DNA from: Gaiella sp051003695
Lineage (GTDB): Bacteria > Actinomycetota > Thermoleophilia > Gaiellales > Gaiellaceae
DNA length: 22,542 nt
Assembly (NCBI GenBank): GCA_051003695.1
Contig: JBPCLB010000127.1
Span: forward strand, 1 to 22,542
Reading direction: 5' to 3'
Within the stretch, counting starts at the first letter, position 1. Each line of letters begins with the position of its first letter. This document shows, in pieces, positions 7,534 through 14,866 of this stretch. The position numbers and the translations under genes are program-made. The notes under the pieces were generated by a model. That model saw nothing but the letters and a program-made list of their open reading frames with translations. It did not search any database and was not told the DNA's origin.

Positions 7534-7941
7534 ATGGGTCGACGCGTATCGATTGCGGCAATCGTCGTCGTGTGTGCAACGTTCGGCTTCTCCGGATGCA
7601 GCGACGATGCGGGCGAGGAGCTCGATGAGGCGCTGAGTGCGCTGCGGGCCGACGCCGAGCAAGCGCTCGATGACGCCGAGGCCCGACTCGACGAGGTTCG
7701 CGACGACTTCGGCCCGGAGCTCGAACGTGCGCTCGACGACGCTCGAGCCTCGCTCGAGAACATCGAGTCCGCGAGCCGCGACCAGCTGGAGGAGGCGCGC
7801 GAGGACACGGAGCAGGCGATCGAGCAGCTTCGTGATGAGCTCGAGACCGCGACGGGAGAGGCGCGTGGAGACCTCGAGAGCGCGATCGAGGCGCTGCGGG
7901 CGTTGCTCGATCGGCTCGAGCAATCGTTGCGCGATGGTTGA
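7534..7941 (+). CDS. Small coiled-coil lipoprotein
   Basis: This 135-residue protein has an N-terminal arginine pair, a hydrophobic stretch (about 5-20) and the lipobox FSGC with Cys22 as the likely acylated residue. The remainder is highly charged, rich in Glu, Asp, Arg, Leu and Ala, with heptad-like spacing of hydrophobics from about residue 28 to the end, predicting one long coiled coil. It would be anchored to the outer face of the membrane. I recognise no specific family and assign no function. Its neighbour upstream is a cell-wall peptidase, so an envelope role is plausible but unproven. Confidence 0.8.
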   Translation: MGRRVSIAAIVVVCATFGFSGCSDDAGEELDEALSALRADAEQALDDAEARLDEVRDDFGPELERALDDARASLENIESASRDQLEEAREDTEQAIEQLRDELETATGEARGDLESAIEALRALLDRLEQSLRDG

Positions 7942-7995
7942 GCGCTTCATCCGGGCCACCCCAGCAGCGCGCGCTCGCGCTCGTTCGTCTTCATG

Positions 7996-8021
7996 TCCGA
8001 CAACATAACGGCATTGTCGGA
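7996..8021. terminator. Hairpin between the lipoprotein gene and tRNA-Gly
   Basis: A perfect 8-bp inverted repeat, TCCGACAA / TTGTCGGA, with a 10-base loop lies in the 92-base gap between the lipoprotein stop (7941) and the 3' end of the convergent tRNA-Gly (8034). It contains the word TGTCCGACA also found after ileS. It is probably a bidirectional terminator. Confidence 0.5.
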
Positions 8022-8033
8022 TGGAGCAACGAG

Positions 8034-8106
8034 AGCGGGCGACCGGGCTCGAACCGGCGACATTCAGCTTGGAAGGCTGACGCTCTACCAACTGAGCTAC
8101 ACCCGC
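8034..8106 (-). tRNA. tRNA-Gly(UCC)
   Basis: A complete 73-nt minus-strand cloverleaf. The 5' acceptor GCGGGTG pairs with CGCCCGC (one G-U pair), with discriminator U. The D arm is GCTC...GAGC. The anticodon loop CTTCCAA carries anticodon TCC. The T arm is GCCGG-TTCGAGC-CCGGT. CCA is not encoded. It diverges from ctaG with only 22 bases between the tRNA 5' end and the ctaG GTG. Confidence 0.96.
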
Positions 8107-8116
8107 GTGACCCCAG

Positions 8117-8123
8117 TAGCGTA
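8117..8123. promoter_or_regulatory. Symmetric -10 (TAGCGTA) shared by ctaG and tRNA-Gly
   Basis: On the top strand TAGCGT (8117-8122) ends six bases before the ctaG GTG at 8129, a leaderless layout. On the bottom strand TACGCT (8123-8118) ends 11 bases before the tRNA-Gly 5' end at 8106, giving a predicted transcript start a few bases upstream of the mature tRNA. The same seven bases can therefore serve as -10 in both directions. Confidence 0.45.
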
Positions 8124-8128
8124 GCGCC

Positions 8129-8890
8129 GTGGATCCCTGGGCGTGGTCCTGGAACCCCGAGGCGCTCGCAGTCCCGGCGATCGCCCTTGCGTACGTCCTG
8201 ACAACACGCGGACGGGCGGAACGATGGCGCACCGTCGCCTTCATGGCCGGATGCGCCCTCCTCGCGGTCGCCCTCGTGACGCCGCTCGACACACTCGCAC
8301 GCGAGTACCTCGTCTGGGCTCATCTGATCCAGAACGTCGTCCTCGCCGAATGGGCGCCGCTTCTGCTCGTCCTGGGCCTCCCGGCGGCGCTCGCCGATCG
8401 GATCGCCGCAGCACCCGGGGTGTCTTCCCTCACCCATCCGTTGATCGCGTTGCCGCTCTGGATCGGAACCTACGCGCTCTGGCACGTGCCCGCCTTCTAC
8501 GACGCCGCGCTGCGCCATCCCCATTCGCTGCTTCCGGTCGAGCATGCGACGTACCTCGCCTCCGGTCTCGCGCTCTGGTGGTGTGTCTGGCGTGAGTCTC
8601 CGCATGAGCTAGCCTCGGCCGCGCGCGCGGGCTTCGTCTTCGCCGCGTTCGTGCTCTCTGCTCCACTCGGGCTCGTGCTGGCACTGCTCCCCGAGCCGTT
8701 GTACGGCTTCTACGCCGACGCGCCCGCGCGCGTGTGGGGTCTCTCCCGCCTCGAGGATCAGCAGCTCGGCGGGATGACGATGGCGGCAGAGCAGTCGCTC
8801 GTCTTCTTCGCCGTCTGCGCGTTCTGGTTTCTGCGCTTTCTGCGAGAGCAGGAAAGGCTCGACGATCCGGCGCCGCACGGCCCGCGCTAG
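8129..8890 (+). CDS. CtaG-like cytochrome c oxidase assembly membrane protein
   Basis: This 253-residue membrane protein has about seven hydrophobic segments and matches the Bacillus-type CtaG family, which helps assemble caa3-type cytochrome c oxidase, probably in copper delivery. Family landmarks are TPLDTLA after the second helix, AHLIQNVVL and LWHVPAFYDAALRHP in the middle, and LEDQQLGGMTMAAEQ near the last helix. One oddity: the family usually has an HMxQH-type motif, and here it reads HLIQN, so the second histidine is asparagine. GTG at 8129 is the start, with a leaderless-type -10. The stop codon TAG at 8888-8890 also forms part of the predicted -10 of the next gene. No oxidase subunits are in the window. 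Confidence 0.85.
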   Translation: MDPWAWSWNPEALAVPAIALAYVLTTRGRAERWRTVAFMAGCALLAVALVTPLDTLAREYLVWAHLIQNVVLAEWAPLLLVLGLPAALADRIAAAPGVSSLTHPLIALPLWIGTYALWHVPAFYDAALRHPHSLLPVEHATYLASGLALWWCVWRESPHELASAARAGFVFAAFVLSAPLGLVLALLPEPLYGFYADAPARVWGLSRLEDQQLGGMTMAAEQSLVFFAVCAFWFLRFLREQERLDDPAPHGPR

Positions 8891-8893
8891 ATT
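8888..8893 (+). promoter_or_regulatory. Leaderless-type -10 (TAGATT) for phoD-like gene
   Basis: TAGATT ends exactly six bases before the GTG at 8900. Its first three bases are the stop codon of the CtaG-like gene. No Shine-Dalgarno sequence is present in the nine-base gap. Confidence 0.5.
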
Positions 8894-8899
8894 CGGCCC

Positions 8900-10420
8900 G
8901 TGCGTCGCCTAGCCGTTCTCTCGCTGCCCGTCACGGTCGTCTCGGCGGCCGGCGCCCTCGCCGCCACCCCCGCGGGGTTCGAGCAAGGTGTCGCGGCGGG
9001 TGAGGTCTCGAGCACGAGCGCGCGTCTCTGGACGCGAGCTCCGGGCGCCGGCCGGGTGACGCTGACGCTCGTCGAGGCGCAGGGCTCGCGGCCCCGTGCA
9101 AGGACGATCGCCCTACAGGCGACGACGGCGACCGACCTGACCGTGCAGAGAGTCGTGGGCGGCCTCCGTCCTGCGACGCGATACCGATACGTGTTCTCCC
9201 AAGCAGGCGGAACGGCGTCTGCGCCCGGCCTGTTCACGACGGCGCTGGCGCCGAACGCCGACGCGACCGTGCGATTCGCCGTCAGCGGTGATGCGGACGC
9301 GACGGCGGGAGCGAACGGCAAGCCTGGTTTCAACGGCTTCGAGACGTACGGACGGATGGCCGCCGAGGCCAACGACTTCAATGTGAACCTCGGAGACACG
9401 ATCTATTCCGACTCCGAGCTCGCCGGCTCCCCACCGGCGCTGACGCGAGCGCAGAAATGGGAGAAGTACCGGCTCGGCCTGGCGCTCGCTCCACTGCGTC
9501 GTCTTCGTGCGGGGACCGCGCTCTACAGCCACTGGGACGACCACGAATTCGTCAACGACTTCACGCGGGCCGAGCACGGAGCCGCCATTTACACCGCAGG
9601 GATGCAGGCGTTCCGCGACTACGCGCCGGTCTCGTACACGTCCCGTACCGGGCTGTACCGCACTGTTCGCTGGGGCAGGAACCTCGAGCTCTTCTTCCTC
9701 GACGAACGCTCGTTCCGCAGCTCGAAGGCGACCCTGGCGTGCGCCGGCGATCTCGCGCCCACCGCGCCGGCGGCGGTGCGTCAGGCGTTCACGGCCCTTG
9801 CACCGGCTCTCGCGCAGCCCGTGCCGCAGACGTGTCTCGACGCGCTCGCCGACCCGACGCGAACGATGCTCGGCGCCGCCCAGTATCGAGCCTTCGTGCG
9901 TGCGATCCGCTCGTCGGAGGCGCGCTGGAAGGTCGTGCTCAACGAGGTACCTCTGATGCAGCTCTACGCCCTTCCCTACGATCGCTGGGAGGGCTACGGG
10001 GCCGAGCGCGCGCGGCTGCTCGCAGATCTCTCCGGCGTCGAGAACGTCGTCGTCCTGACGACGGACGCCCACGCCCATCTGATCGGCCCGATCCGCACCT
10101 CCACCGTGGAGGCGGGCGGTCCCGTCTCGACCGGGATCTGGGAGGTCGTCACCGGCCCGGTCGCCACCAACACCTACGCGAGGGAGATCGACGCCTTTCT
10201 CGGAGCCGCGGGCTCGGGAGACTTCGTCACGTCGCTCTTCTTCAAGCCTGCGCCGCCACGTGGGCTCGGACTTCGCTGCGCCGCGACCGACGCGTACGGG
10301 TACGCGCAGGTGACGGTCACGGCAACCACGCTCCGCATCCAGCCGAAGGCTGCCGGGGGTGGGCCGGTCGTCGAGAAGACCGGCGGTCGTTGTCTCCCGC
10401 TGGTTCTGCGTGCGAGCTGA
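8900..10420 (+). CDS. PhoD-like metallophosphatase / alkaline phosphatase D family
   Basis: This 506-residue exported protein begins with a signal peptide (about residues 1-22, ending ALAAT). An N-terminal beta-sandwich PhoD domain (about 26-115) is followed by the metallophosphoesterase domain. Metal-binding motifs are SGDAD (D131), NLGDTIYSD (GDTIY at 165-169), HWDDHEF (211-216) and TTDAHAH (D389, H391, H393). Family members hydrolyse phosphomonoesters or diesters outside the cell using Fe/Ca centres. PhoD is typically Tat-exported, but here the N-terminus MRRLAVLSLP lacks the usual SRRxFLK motif, so a Sec route is possible. Start GTG 8900 is supported by the -10 placement. The MFS gene follows after 12 bases. 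Confidence 0.88.
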   Translation: MRRLAVLSLPVTVVSAAGALAATPAGFEQGVAAGEVSSTSARLWTRAPGAGRVTLTLVEAQGSRPRARTIALQATTATDLTVQRVVGGLRPATRYRYVFSQAGGTASAPGLFTTALAPNADATVRFAVSGDADATAGANGKPGFNGFETYGRMAAEANDFNVNLGDTIYSDSELAGSPPALTRAQKWEKYRLGLALAPLRRLRAGTALYSHWDDHEFVNDFTRAEHGAAIYTAGMQAFRDYAPVSYTSRTGLYRTVRWGRNLELFFLDERSFRSSKATLACAGDLAPTAPAAVRQAFTALAPALAQPVPQTCLDALADPTRTMLGAAQYRAFVRAIRSSEARWKVVLNEVPLMQLYALPYDRWEGYGAERARLLADLSGVENVVVLTTDAHAHLIGPIRTSTVEAGGPVSTGIWEVVTGPVATNTYAREIDAFLGAAGSGDFVTSLFFKPAPPRGLGLRCAATDAYGYAQVTVTATTLRIQPKAAGGGPVVEKTGGRCLPLVLRAS

Positions 10421-10432
10421 CGCGCTCGGCCG

Positions 10433-11647
10433 GTGAGCGGCGCGGGACGATACCGCGAGCTCCTCGCGCGACCGCACGCGAAGCCGCTGCTCGCCTGGTC
10501 GATGCTCGGACGCCTCCCGCTCGGGATGACTCCGCTCGCCTTGCTGCTCCTGCTCCGCGCCGAGGGAGAGAGCTACGGAGCTGCGGGAGCGGCCGTCGCC
10601 GCGTACGCCGTCGCCGTGGGTGTGGGCGCCCCCGTCGCCGGTCGGCGCGTCGACCGGATCGGCCCCTATCCGGTCCTGCGTCTCAGGGCCGTCCTCTACT
10701 TCGTGCTGCTCGGCGCCGTGGTCGTGCTCGCCGTCGCCGATGCCGGCATCGCGTCGATCGCCGCGGTAGCAGCGCTGGCGGGACTTGCCCTCCCTCCGCT
10801 CTCGTCGACGGTCAGGATCGTCTGGCCGCGCCTTGCGCCCGCCGAGTTGCGCACGACCGCCTACGCACTCGAGGCGGCGCTCCAGGAGGTCTTCTTCGTC
10901 GGCGGGCCTCTGCTCGCCGCGGGGCTCTCCGCGATCGAGCCCGTTGCCGCGCTCGCAGGCGCCGGCCTCGTCAGCCTCGTCGGCGCGAGCGCCACTGCAC
11001 GGCTACCGCCCGTGCGCGAGACACCACCGTCGCGGTCGGTGCACGCCGGTCTGCTCGGCGCACTCGCCTCCCCGGGCGTGCGGCTCGTAGTGCTCTATGC
11101 GGCGACGATCGGGATCGGCTTCGGCGCGGTCGAGCTCGCGATGCCGGCGTTCGCCGAAGCAGAGGGCTCCCGGGAGCTCGGTGGTGTCGCGCTCGCATGC
11201 TTTGCCGGAGGAAGCCTCGTCGGTGGGTTGCTCGCCGGACTACGACCCGCCGGCTCGGAACGTCGTCGCTTCCTCTGCGGTGCCATCGTGCTCGCGATCG
11301 CGCTGCTCGGTCTCCAGCTTGCCGTGTCGATGAGCACGCTCTATCTCCTCGCGTTCGTCGCCGGCTTGCCGATCGCGCCGACCGTCGCAGCGCTCTACAC
11401 GCTGATCGACCGCTCGGCACGAGACGGCACGGCAGCCGAAGCGTTCGCGTGGTTCGGAACCGCCGTCTCGATCGGGATCGCGATCGGGGCTGCGGGAGCC
11501 GGCGCACTCGTCGACGAGCGGGGTGTCCGCGCCGCGTTCGCCTTGGGCGCCCTACTCGCGTTCTGCGGCGCCGCCCTGGCCTTCGTGCGACGCGGCGTCT
11601 TTGCGTCCCACCCCATCGGCCAGCCCGCCATGGGATCTGCGGAGTAG
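10433..11647 (+). CDS. MFS transporter
   Basis: This 404-residue membrane protein has about twelve hydrophobic segments in two halves separated by a hydrophilic stretch near residue 190 (RLPPVRETPPSRS). After helix 2 the loop AGRRVDRIGPYPVLR is a recognisable variant of the MFS loop motif (G-x-x-x-D-R-x-G). Substrate is unknown; the organisation resembles small drug or metabolite efflux MFS proteins. The GTG start lies 12 bases after the phosphatase stop, with neither a clear -10 nor a Shine-Dalgarno sequence of its own, so it is probably translated from the same message. Confidence 0.85.
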   Translation: MSGAGRYRELLARPHAKPLLAWSMLGRLPLGMTPLALLLLLRAEGESYGAAGAAVAAYAVAVGVGAPVAGRRVDRIGPYPVLRLRAVLYFVLLGAVVVLAVADAGIASIAAVAALAGLALPPLSSTVRIVWPRLAPAELRTTAYALEAALQEVFFVGGPLLAAGLSAIEPVAALAGAGLVSLVGASATARLPPVRETPPSRSVHAGLLGALASPGVRLVVLYAATIGIGFGAVELAMPAFAEAEGSRELGGVALACFAGGSLVGGLLAGLRPAGSERRRFLCGAIVLAIALLGLQLAVSMSTLYLLAFVAGLPIAPTVAALYTLIDRSARDGTAAEAFAWFGTAVSIGIAIGAAGAGALVDERGVRAAFALGALLAFCGAALAFVRRGVFASHPIGQPAMGSAE

Positions 11648-11702
11648 CTTCGCGCCAGGGAGGATTCGAACCCGACCGCCGATGACTCCTGTCGCCATGC
11701 GA

Positions 11703-11708
11703 TACAGT
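11703..11708 (+). promoter_or_regulatory. Extended -10 (TGCGATACAGT) before E1 alpha
   Basis: TACAGT with an upstream TG (TGCGATACAGT) lies 12 bases before the ATG at 11721. Transcription would begin a few bases before that ATG, which argues against the in-frame ATGs at 11682 and 11697 as the real start. Confidence 0.4.
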
Positions 11709-11720
11709 CGCGGATCGTCC

Positions 11721-12725
11721 ATGAGCAGCGAAGCCCTTTCCGCATTGCCGACAGCTTCCTCCGACCTCGAGCGGCTCTATCTCGCGATGCTCCGCATCCG
11801 CATCTTTGAGGACGCGGTTCTGCGTCTGTTCCTTGCGAACCAGATCGAGGGGACAACCCACCTCTGTCAGGGTCAGGAAGCCGTCCCCGTCGGCGTCTGC
11901 GATGCGCTCGCTACCGGCGACGCGGTGGCGGCGACGTATCGCGGGCACGGCGCCGCGCTCGCGCTCGGTGTCGATGCGACACGCTTGCTGGCCGAGCTGC
12001 TCGGCCGCGAGAGCGGAACGAACGGCGGGCGCGGAGGCTCGATGAACGTCACCGACCACAACCAGGGCCTCATCGGTTGCTTCGGTATCGTCGGCGGCTC
12101 GATCGCCGCTGCGACCGGCGCCGCACTTGCGGCTCAGCTCACGCGCGACGGCTCTGTCGCGGTCGCGTTCTTCGGTGATGGAGCGGTCAACCAGGCCTAC
12201 TTCCACGAGTGCCTCAACTTCGCGGCTGTGCGCGCGCTGCCCGTGCTCTTCGTTTGCGAAAACAACCTCTACGGCGAGTGGACGCCCATGGCGACCGTCA
12301 CCGCGGGAGCCGACATCGCGGGTCGCGCAGCGGCGTATGACATGCCTGCCGCGAAGATCGACGGTAACGACGTGCTCGCCGTTCGGGCCGCGGCGGCGAA
12401 TGCCGCAGCTCGCGCGCGCCGCGGTGGGGGACCGACTCTGCTCGAGTGCCTGACCTACCGTCACAAGGGTCACTCGAAGGTCGATCCAGGCGTATATCGG
12501 CCGTCCGAGGAGGTCGACGCGTGGCTCGCTCGCGACCCGCTCCCTCGTCTTGCCGCGCGACTCGACGACGACGCGGTCGAGCGTGCCCACGACGAGGCCG
12601 AGGCGGAGCTCGAGCGCGTGCTCGAGACAGCGACCGCGGCCGCGTACCCGGCACCCGACACGCCGGCTACCGCGATCAAGGTTTCGCATGACCCGAGCGT
12701 CCGTATCACCCAAGGCCACGCGTGA
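11721..12725 (+). CDS. Thiamine-dependent 2-oxoacid/acetoin dehydrogenase E1, alpha subunit
   Basis: This 334-residue subunit pairs with the next gene to form the alpha2beta2 E1 that decarboxylates a 2-oxoacid (or cleaves acetoin) and passes the acyl group to lipoyl-E2. The thiamine-diphosphate motif is visible as FFGDGAVNQ (GDG at 152-154) through CENN (N181/N182). The regulatory-loop region YRHKGHSKVDPGVYR is near residue 250. The size fits acetoin or pyruvate dehydrogenase alpha chains, which cannot be separated here. Upstream ATGs exist, but similarity and the -10 position favour 11721. It overlaps the beta gene by 4 nt (GTGA), implying coupled translation. Confidence 0.92.
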   Translation: MSSEALSALPTASSDLERLYLAMLRIRIFEDAVLRLFLANQIEGTTHLCQGQEAVPVGVCDALATGDAVAATYRGHGAALALGVDATRLLAELLGRESGTNGGRGGSMNVTDHNQGLIGCFGIVGGSIAAATGAALAAQLTRDGSVAVAFFGDGAVNQAYFHECLNFAAVRALPVLFVCENNLYGEWTPMATVTAGADIAGRAAAYDMPAAKIDGNDVLAVRAAAANAAARARRGGGPTLLECLTYRHKGHSKVDPGVYRPSEEVDAWLARDPLPRLAARLDDDAVERAHDEAEAELERVLETATAAAYPAPDTPATAIKVSHDPSVRITQGHA

Positions 12726-13687
12726 GGACGGTCACCTACCGCGAGGCGGTGCGCGATGCGCTCGCCGAGGAGCTCGCGCGCGACGATCGCGTCGTGCTTC
12801 TCGGCGAAGATGTTTCGCTCGGCGGCGTTTTCAACGCCACACCCGACCTCCAGGCCAGGTTCGGCCCCGACCGGGTGATCGATACGCCGATCTCCGAGCT
12901 CGCTTTCACCGGGGCGGCTTTCGGCGCAGCCGTTCGTGGTCTCCGCCCTGTCGTCGAGATCATGTTCGGGGACTTCCTCGGTCTCGTGGTCGACACGCTC
13001 GTCAACCAGTCGTCAAAGTACTGGTACCTGACGAACGAGCAGACGAGCGTGCCACTCGTCGTGCGCAGCGCCGTCGGCGCCGGTGCGCGCCTGGGCGCGT
13101 GTCACTCGCAGACCCCGACCTCGCTGTTCATGGGCGAGCCAGGACTCACGCTCGTCGCGCCCGCTACCCCGGCGGACGCGAAGGGGCTGCTCAAGTCGGC
13201 GATTCGCGACGACAACCCCGTCGTCGTCTTCGAGCACAAGCTCCTCTACGGGCGCAAGGGGGAGGTCGCGGACGGTGACGATGCTCTCGTCCCGCTCGGT
13301 CGTGCCGCGGTACGGCGGTCGGGTGCGGATGTGACGATCGTCGCCGCGCTGCGTGCGGTCGAGATCGCGCTCGAGGCGGCGGAGACTCTCGCCGCGGAGG
13401 GCATCGACGCCGAGGTGATCGACCTGCGTACCCTTCGGCCACTGGACGCGACGACGATCGCCGCGTCGGTTGCGCGCACCGGTCGACTCGTCGTGGTGGA
13501 GGAAGGCCCCCCGACCGGCGGGTACGCAGCCGAGGTCGTCGCGGCGGCTGTGGAGCTTGCGGGCCCTGTCGCCGCGCGGCGCGTGACGATGCCCGATCTG
13601 CCGATCCCGTTCGCACCGACGCTCGAGGACGCGGCGCTGCCATCCACGGACGCTGTGACGGCGGCTGTGAAGTTCCTCACGCAGTAG
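12722..13687 (+). CDS. Thiamine-dependent 2-oxoacid/acetoin dehydrogenase E1, beta subunit
   Basis: This 321-residue transketolase-type beta subunit is the partner of the preceding alpha chain. Landmarks are LLGEDVSLGGVFNAT, the catalytic-type glutamate E59 in DTPISELAFTG, and H128 in ACHSQTP, which is conserved in PDH-type beta chains. The C-terminal transketolase domain follows (DVTIVAALRAV, VIDLRTLRPLD, VVVEEGPPTGG). The GTG start overlaps the alpha stop by 4 nt. No lipoyl-bearing E2 or E3 lies downstream; the gene ends against a convergent operon. E2/E3 must therefore be encoded elsewhere, and the substrate (pyruvate, acetoin or branched-chain oxoacid) stays open. Confidence 0.92.
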   Translation: MRTVTYREAVRDALAEELARDDRVVLLGEDVSLGGVFNATPDLQARFGPDRVIDTPISELAFTGAAFGAAVRGLRPVVEIMFGDFLGLVVDTLVNQSSKYWYLTNEQTSVPLVVRSAVGAGARLGACHSQTPTSLFMGEPGLTLVAPATPADAKGLLKSAIRDDNPVVVFEHKLLYGRKGEVADGDDALVPLGRAAVRRSGADVTIVAALRAVEIALEAAETLAAEGIDAEVIDLRTLRPLDATTIAASVARTGRLVVVEEGPPTGGYAAEVVAAAVELAGPVAARRVTMPDLPIPFAPTLEDAALPSTDAVTAAVKFLTQ

Positions 13688-13701
13688 TCCGCCGATGCAA
13701 A

Positions 13702-13733
13702 GGTCGCACGTTCGCGCGCAACGGAACGCGACC
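13702..13733. terminator. Bidirectional hairpin between E1 beta and the minus-strand operon
   Basis: GGTCGC and GTTC (13702-13713, with a 2-base bulge AC) pair with GAAC and GCGACC (13724-13733) around a 10-base loop. It fills the 48-base gap between two convergent genes. It is probably a shared terminator, though without a T tract. Confidence 0.5.
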
Positions 13734-13735
13734 CT

Positions 13736-14026
13736 CTAATCGATCGTCTCGTAGAACACGCGCTCGCGCCCCTCGAGCCGCGGGATCGCGTCCCCAAAGC
13801 CGTGCTGCGCGAAATGCGCCGATTCGCCGTGCGCCTTGTAGGCCGTCTCGTTGTCGTAGATCTCGTAGAAGAAGAACACGCGTTGATCGTCCGGATCGCG
13901 GTTCGGCTGATAGAAGCGGCACCCGGGCTCGGCTCGTGAGAGCGGGATCAGCGCCTGGATCGCTGCGAGCACCGCGTCCTCCTCTCCTTCCTTTGCCGTC
14001 CACTTGGCTGTCACGACGTATCCCAT
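13736..14026 (-). CDS. ABM-family (antibiotic biosynthesis monooxygenase-like / YgiN-like) protein
   Basis: This 96-residue protein has the dimeric alpha/beta-barrel ABM fold signature: an N-terminal strand (VVTAKWTAKEGEEDAVLAAI), then EPGCRFYQPNRDPDD, then FFFYEIYDNETAYKAHGESAHF. Cofactor-free relatives oxidise quinols or polyketide phenols (YgiN, ActVA-Orf6), and others degrade haem. As the last gene of the operon it could act on a phenolic intermediate. AAAGGAGG (14034-14041) lies seven bases before the ATG, inside the end of the preceding gene, whose stop is 3 bases upstream. The family is clear; the reaction is not. Confidence 0.85.
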   Translation of the reverse strand: MGYVVTAKWTAKEGEEDAVLAAIQALIPLSRAEPGCRFYQPNRDPDDQRVFFFYEIYDNETAYKAHGESAHFAQHGFGDAIPRLEGRERVFYETID

Positions 14027-14029
14027 GGG

Positions 14030-14866
14030 TCATCCTCCTTTGTGGCCGATTCGATTGCGGAGCACACCGATTCCCTCGATCTCCAGCTCGACGAGATCGC
14101 CTGCCCGGAGCCACCGGTCGAGCTCCATCCCCGAGCCTCCGGCAGCGGTTCCCGACCCGATCACCTCCCCGGGATAGAGCGTTTGGCTCTGCGACGCGTA
14201 GGCGATGAGCTCCGCGAAGGTGTGGTGCATGTTCGCGGAGGTGTCTTCACCCCATGTCTCGCCGTTGACTCGCACCGACATCCGAGCGCTCGTCCCGTCG
14301 AGCTCGTCAGCCGTGACGATGCACGGCCCGAGCACATTGGAGCCGTCCCAGTCCTTCGCTTTCGCAGGCCCCATGCCGATCGGAAGCTCGCGCGTCTGCG
14401 TGTCTCGGGCCGACATGTCGTTCCAGATCGTCCATCCGAAGACGTAACTCATGGCGTCCTCCGCGCGTATGTCCTTCCCCTGCCTGCCGATCACCGCCGC
14501 AAGCTCCAGCTCGTGATCGAGTCGATCCGAGTACGCGGGCCATGGGATCTCGTCGTCGGGGCCGATCACCGTGTCGGGCATCCCCTTGTAGTAGGCAGGC
14601 ACGTCGAACCACTCCGGTGCAATGTCCCGCCCCAGACGGGGCATGACGTTGTCGAGGTGCCCCTTGAACGTCAGGAAGTCGCGGAGGCTGCGAGGTCGCA
14701 GCGGCGCCAGCAGCCGTCCCGCGGCGACCGCGGTTCGGTCCCCGACCGGCGCGCCGGCCTCGATGAACGCGACCATGTCGCCTTCGAAGCCGACGTCGAG
14801 GATCGCGTCGCCCTCGAGCAGCCCGATACGCGGCCCGGCGCCGGCTACGTAGGTGACGAGCTTCAC
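14030..14866 (-). CDS. Fumarylacetoacetate hydrolase (FAH)-family enzyme
   Basis: This 278-residue member of the FAH superfamily uses a divalent metal to hydrolyse C-C bonds of acylpyruvates or to hydrate/decarboxylate 2-oxo acids. Metal-binding residues are visible as E119 and E121 in DHELELAAVIG and D150 in WNDMSARD. Other family segments are KDWDGSNVLGPCIVT, GSGTAAGGSG and DLVELEIEGIGVLRN. A short N-terminal cap (1-70) precedes the catalytic domain. The GTG start at 14866 overlaps the stop of the 2Fe-2S subunit gene by 4 nt. The open frame upstream to 15199 is antisense-like and rejected. The context suggests cleavage of a ring-opened product late in the pathway. Confidence 0.9.
   Translation of the reverse strand: MKLVTYVAGAGPRIGLLEGDAILDVGFEGDMVAFIEAGAPVGDRTAVAAGRLLAPLRPRSLRDFLTFKGHLDNVMPRLGRDIAPEWFDVPAYYKGMPDTVIGPDDEIPWPAYSDRLDHELELAAVIGRQGKDIRAEDAMSYVFGWTIWNDMSARDTQTRELPIGMGPAKAKDWDGSNVLGPCIVTADELDGTSARMSVRVNGETWGEDTSANMHHTFAELIAYASQSQTLYPGEVIGSGTAAGGSGMELDRWLRAGDLVELEIEGIGVLRNRIGHKGG

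Noticed and set aside
11653..11680. tRNA-like 3' fragment on the minus strand (GGTTCGAATCC context)
   Set aside because: The T-stem bases do not pair beyond three positions and no D or anticodon arm follows. It may be chance or an ancient att remnant; not enough to call.
9457..12719. Very long frames overlapping phoD, MFS and E1 genes (742 aa on +, 582 aa on -)
   Set aside because: Arginine/alanine-rich low-complexity translations with no domains, lying across several clearly real genes.
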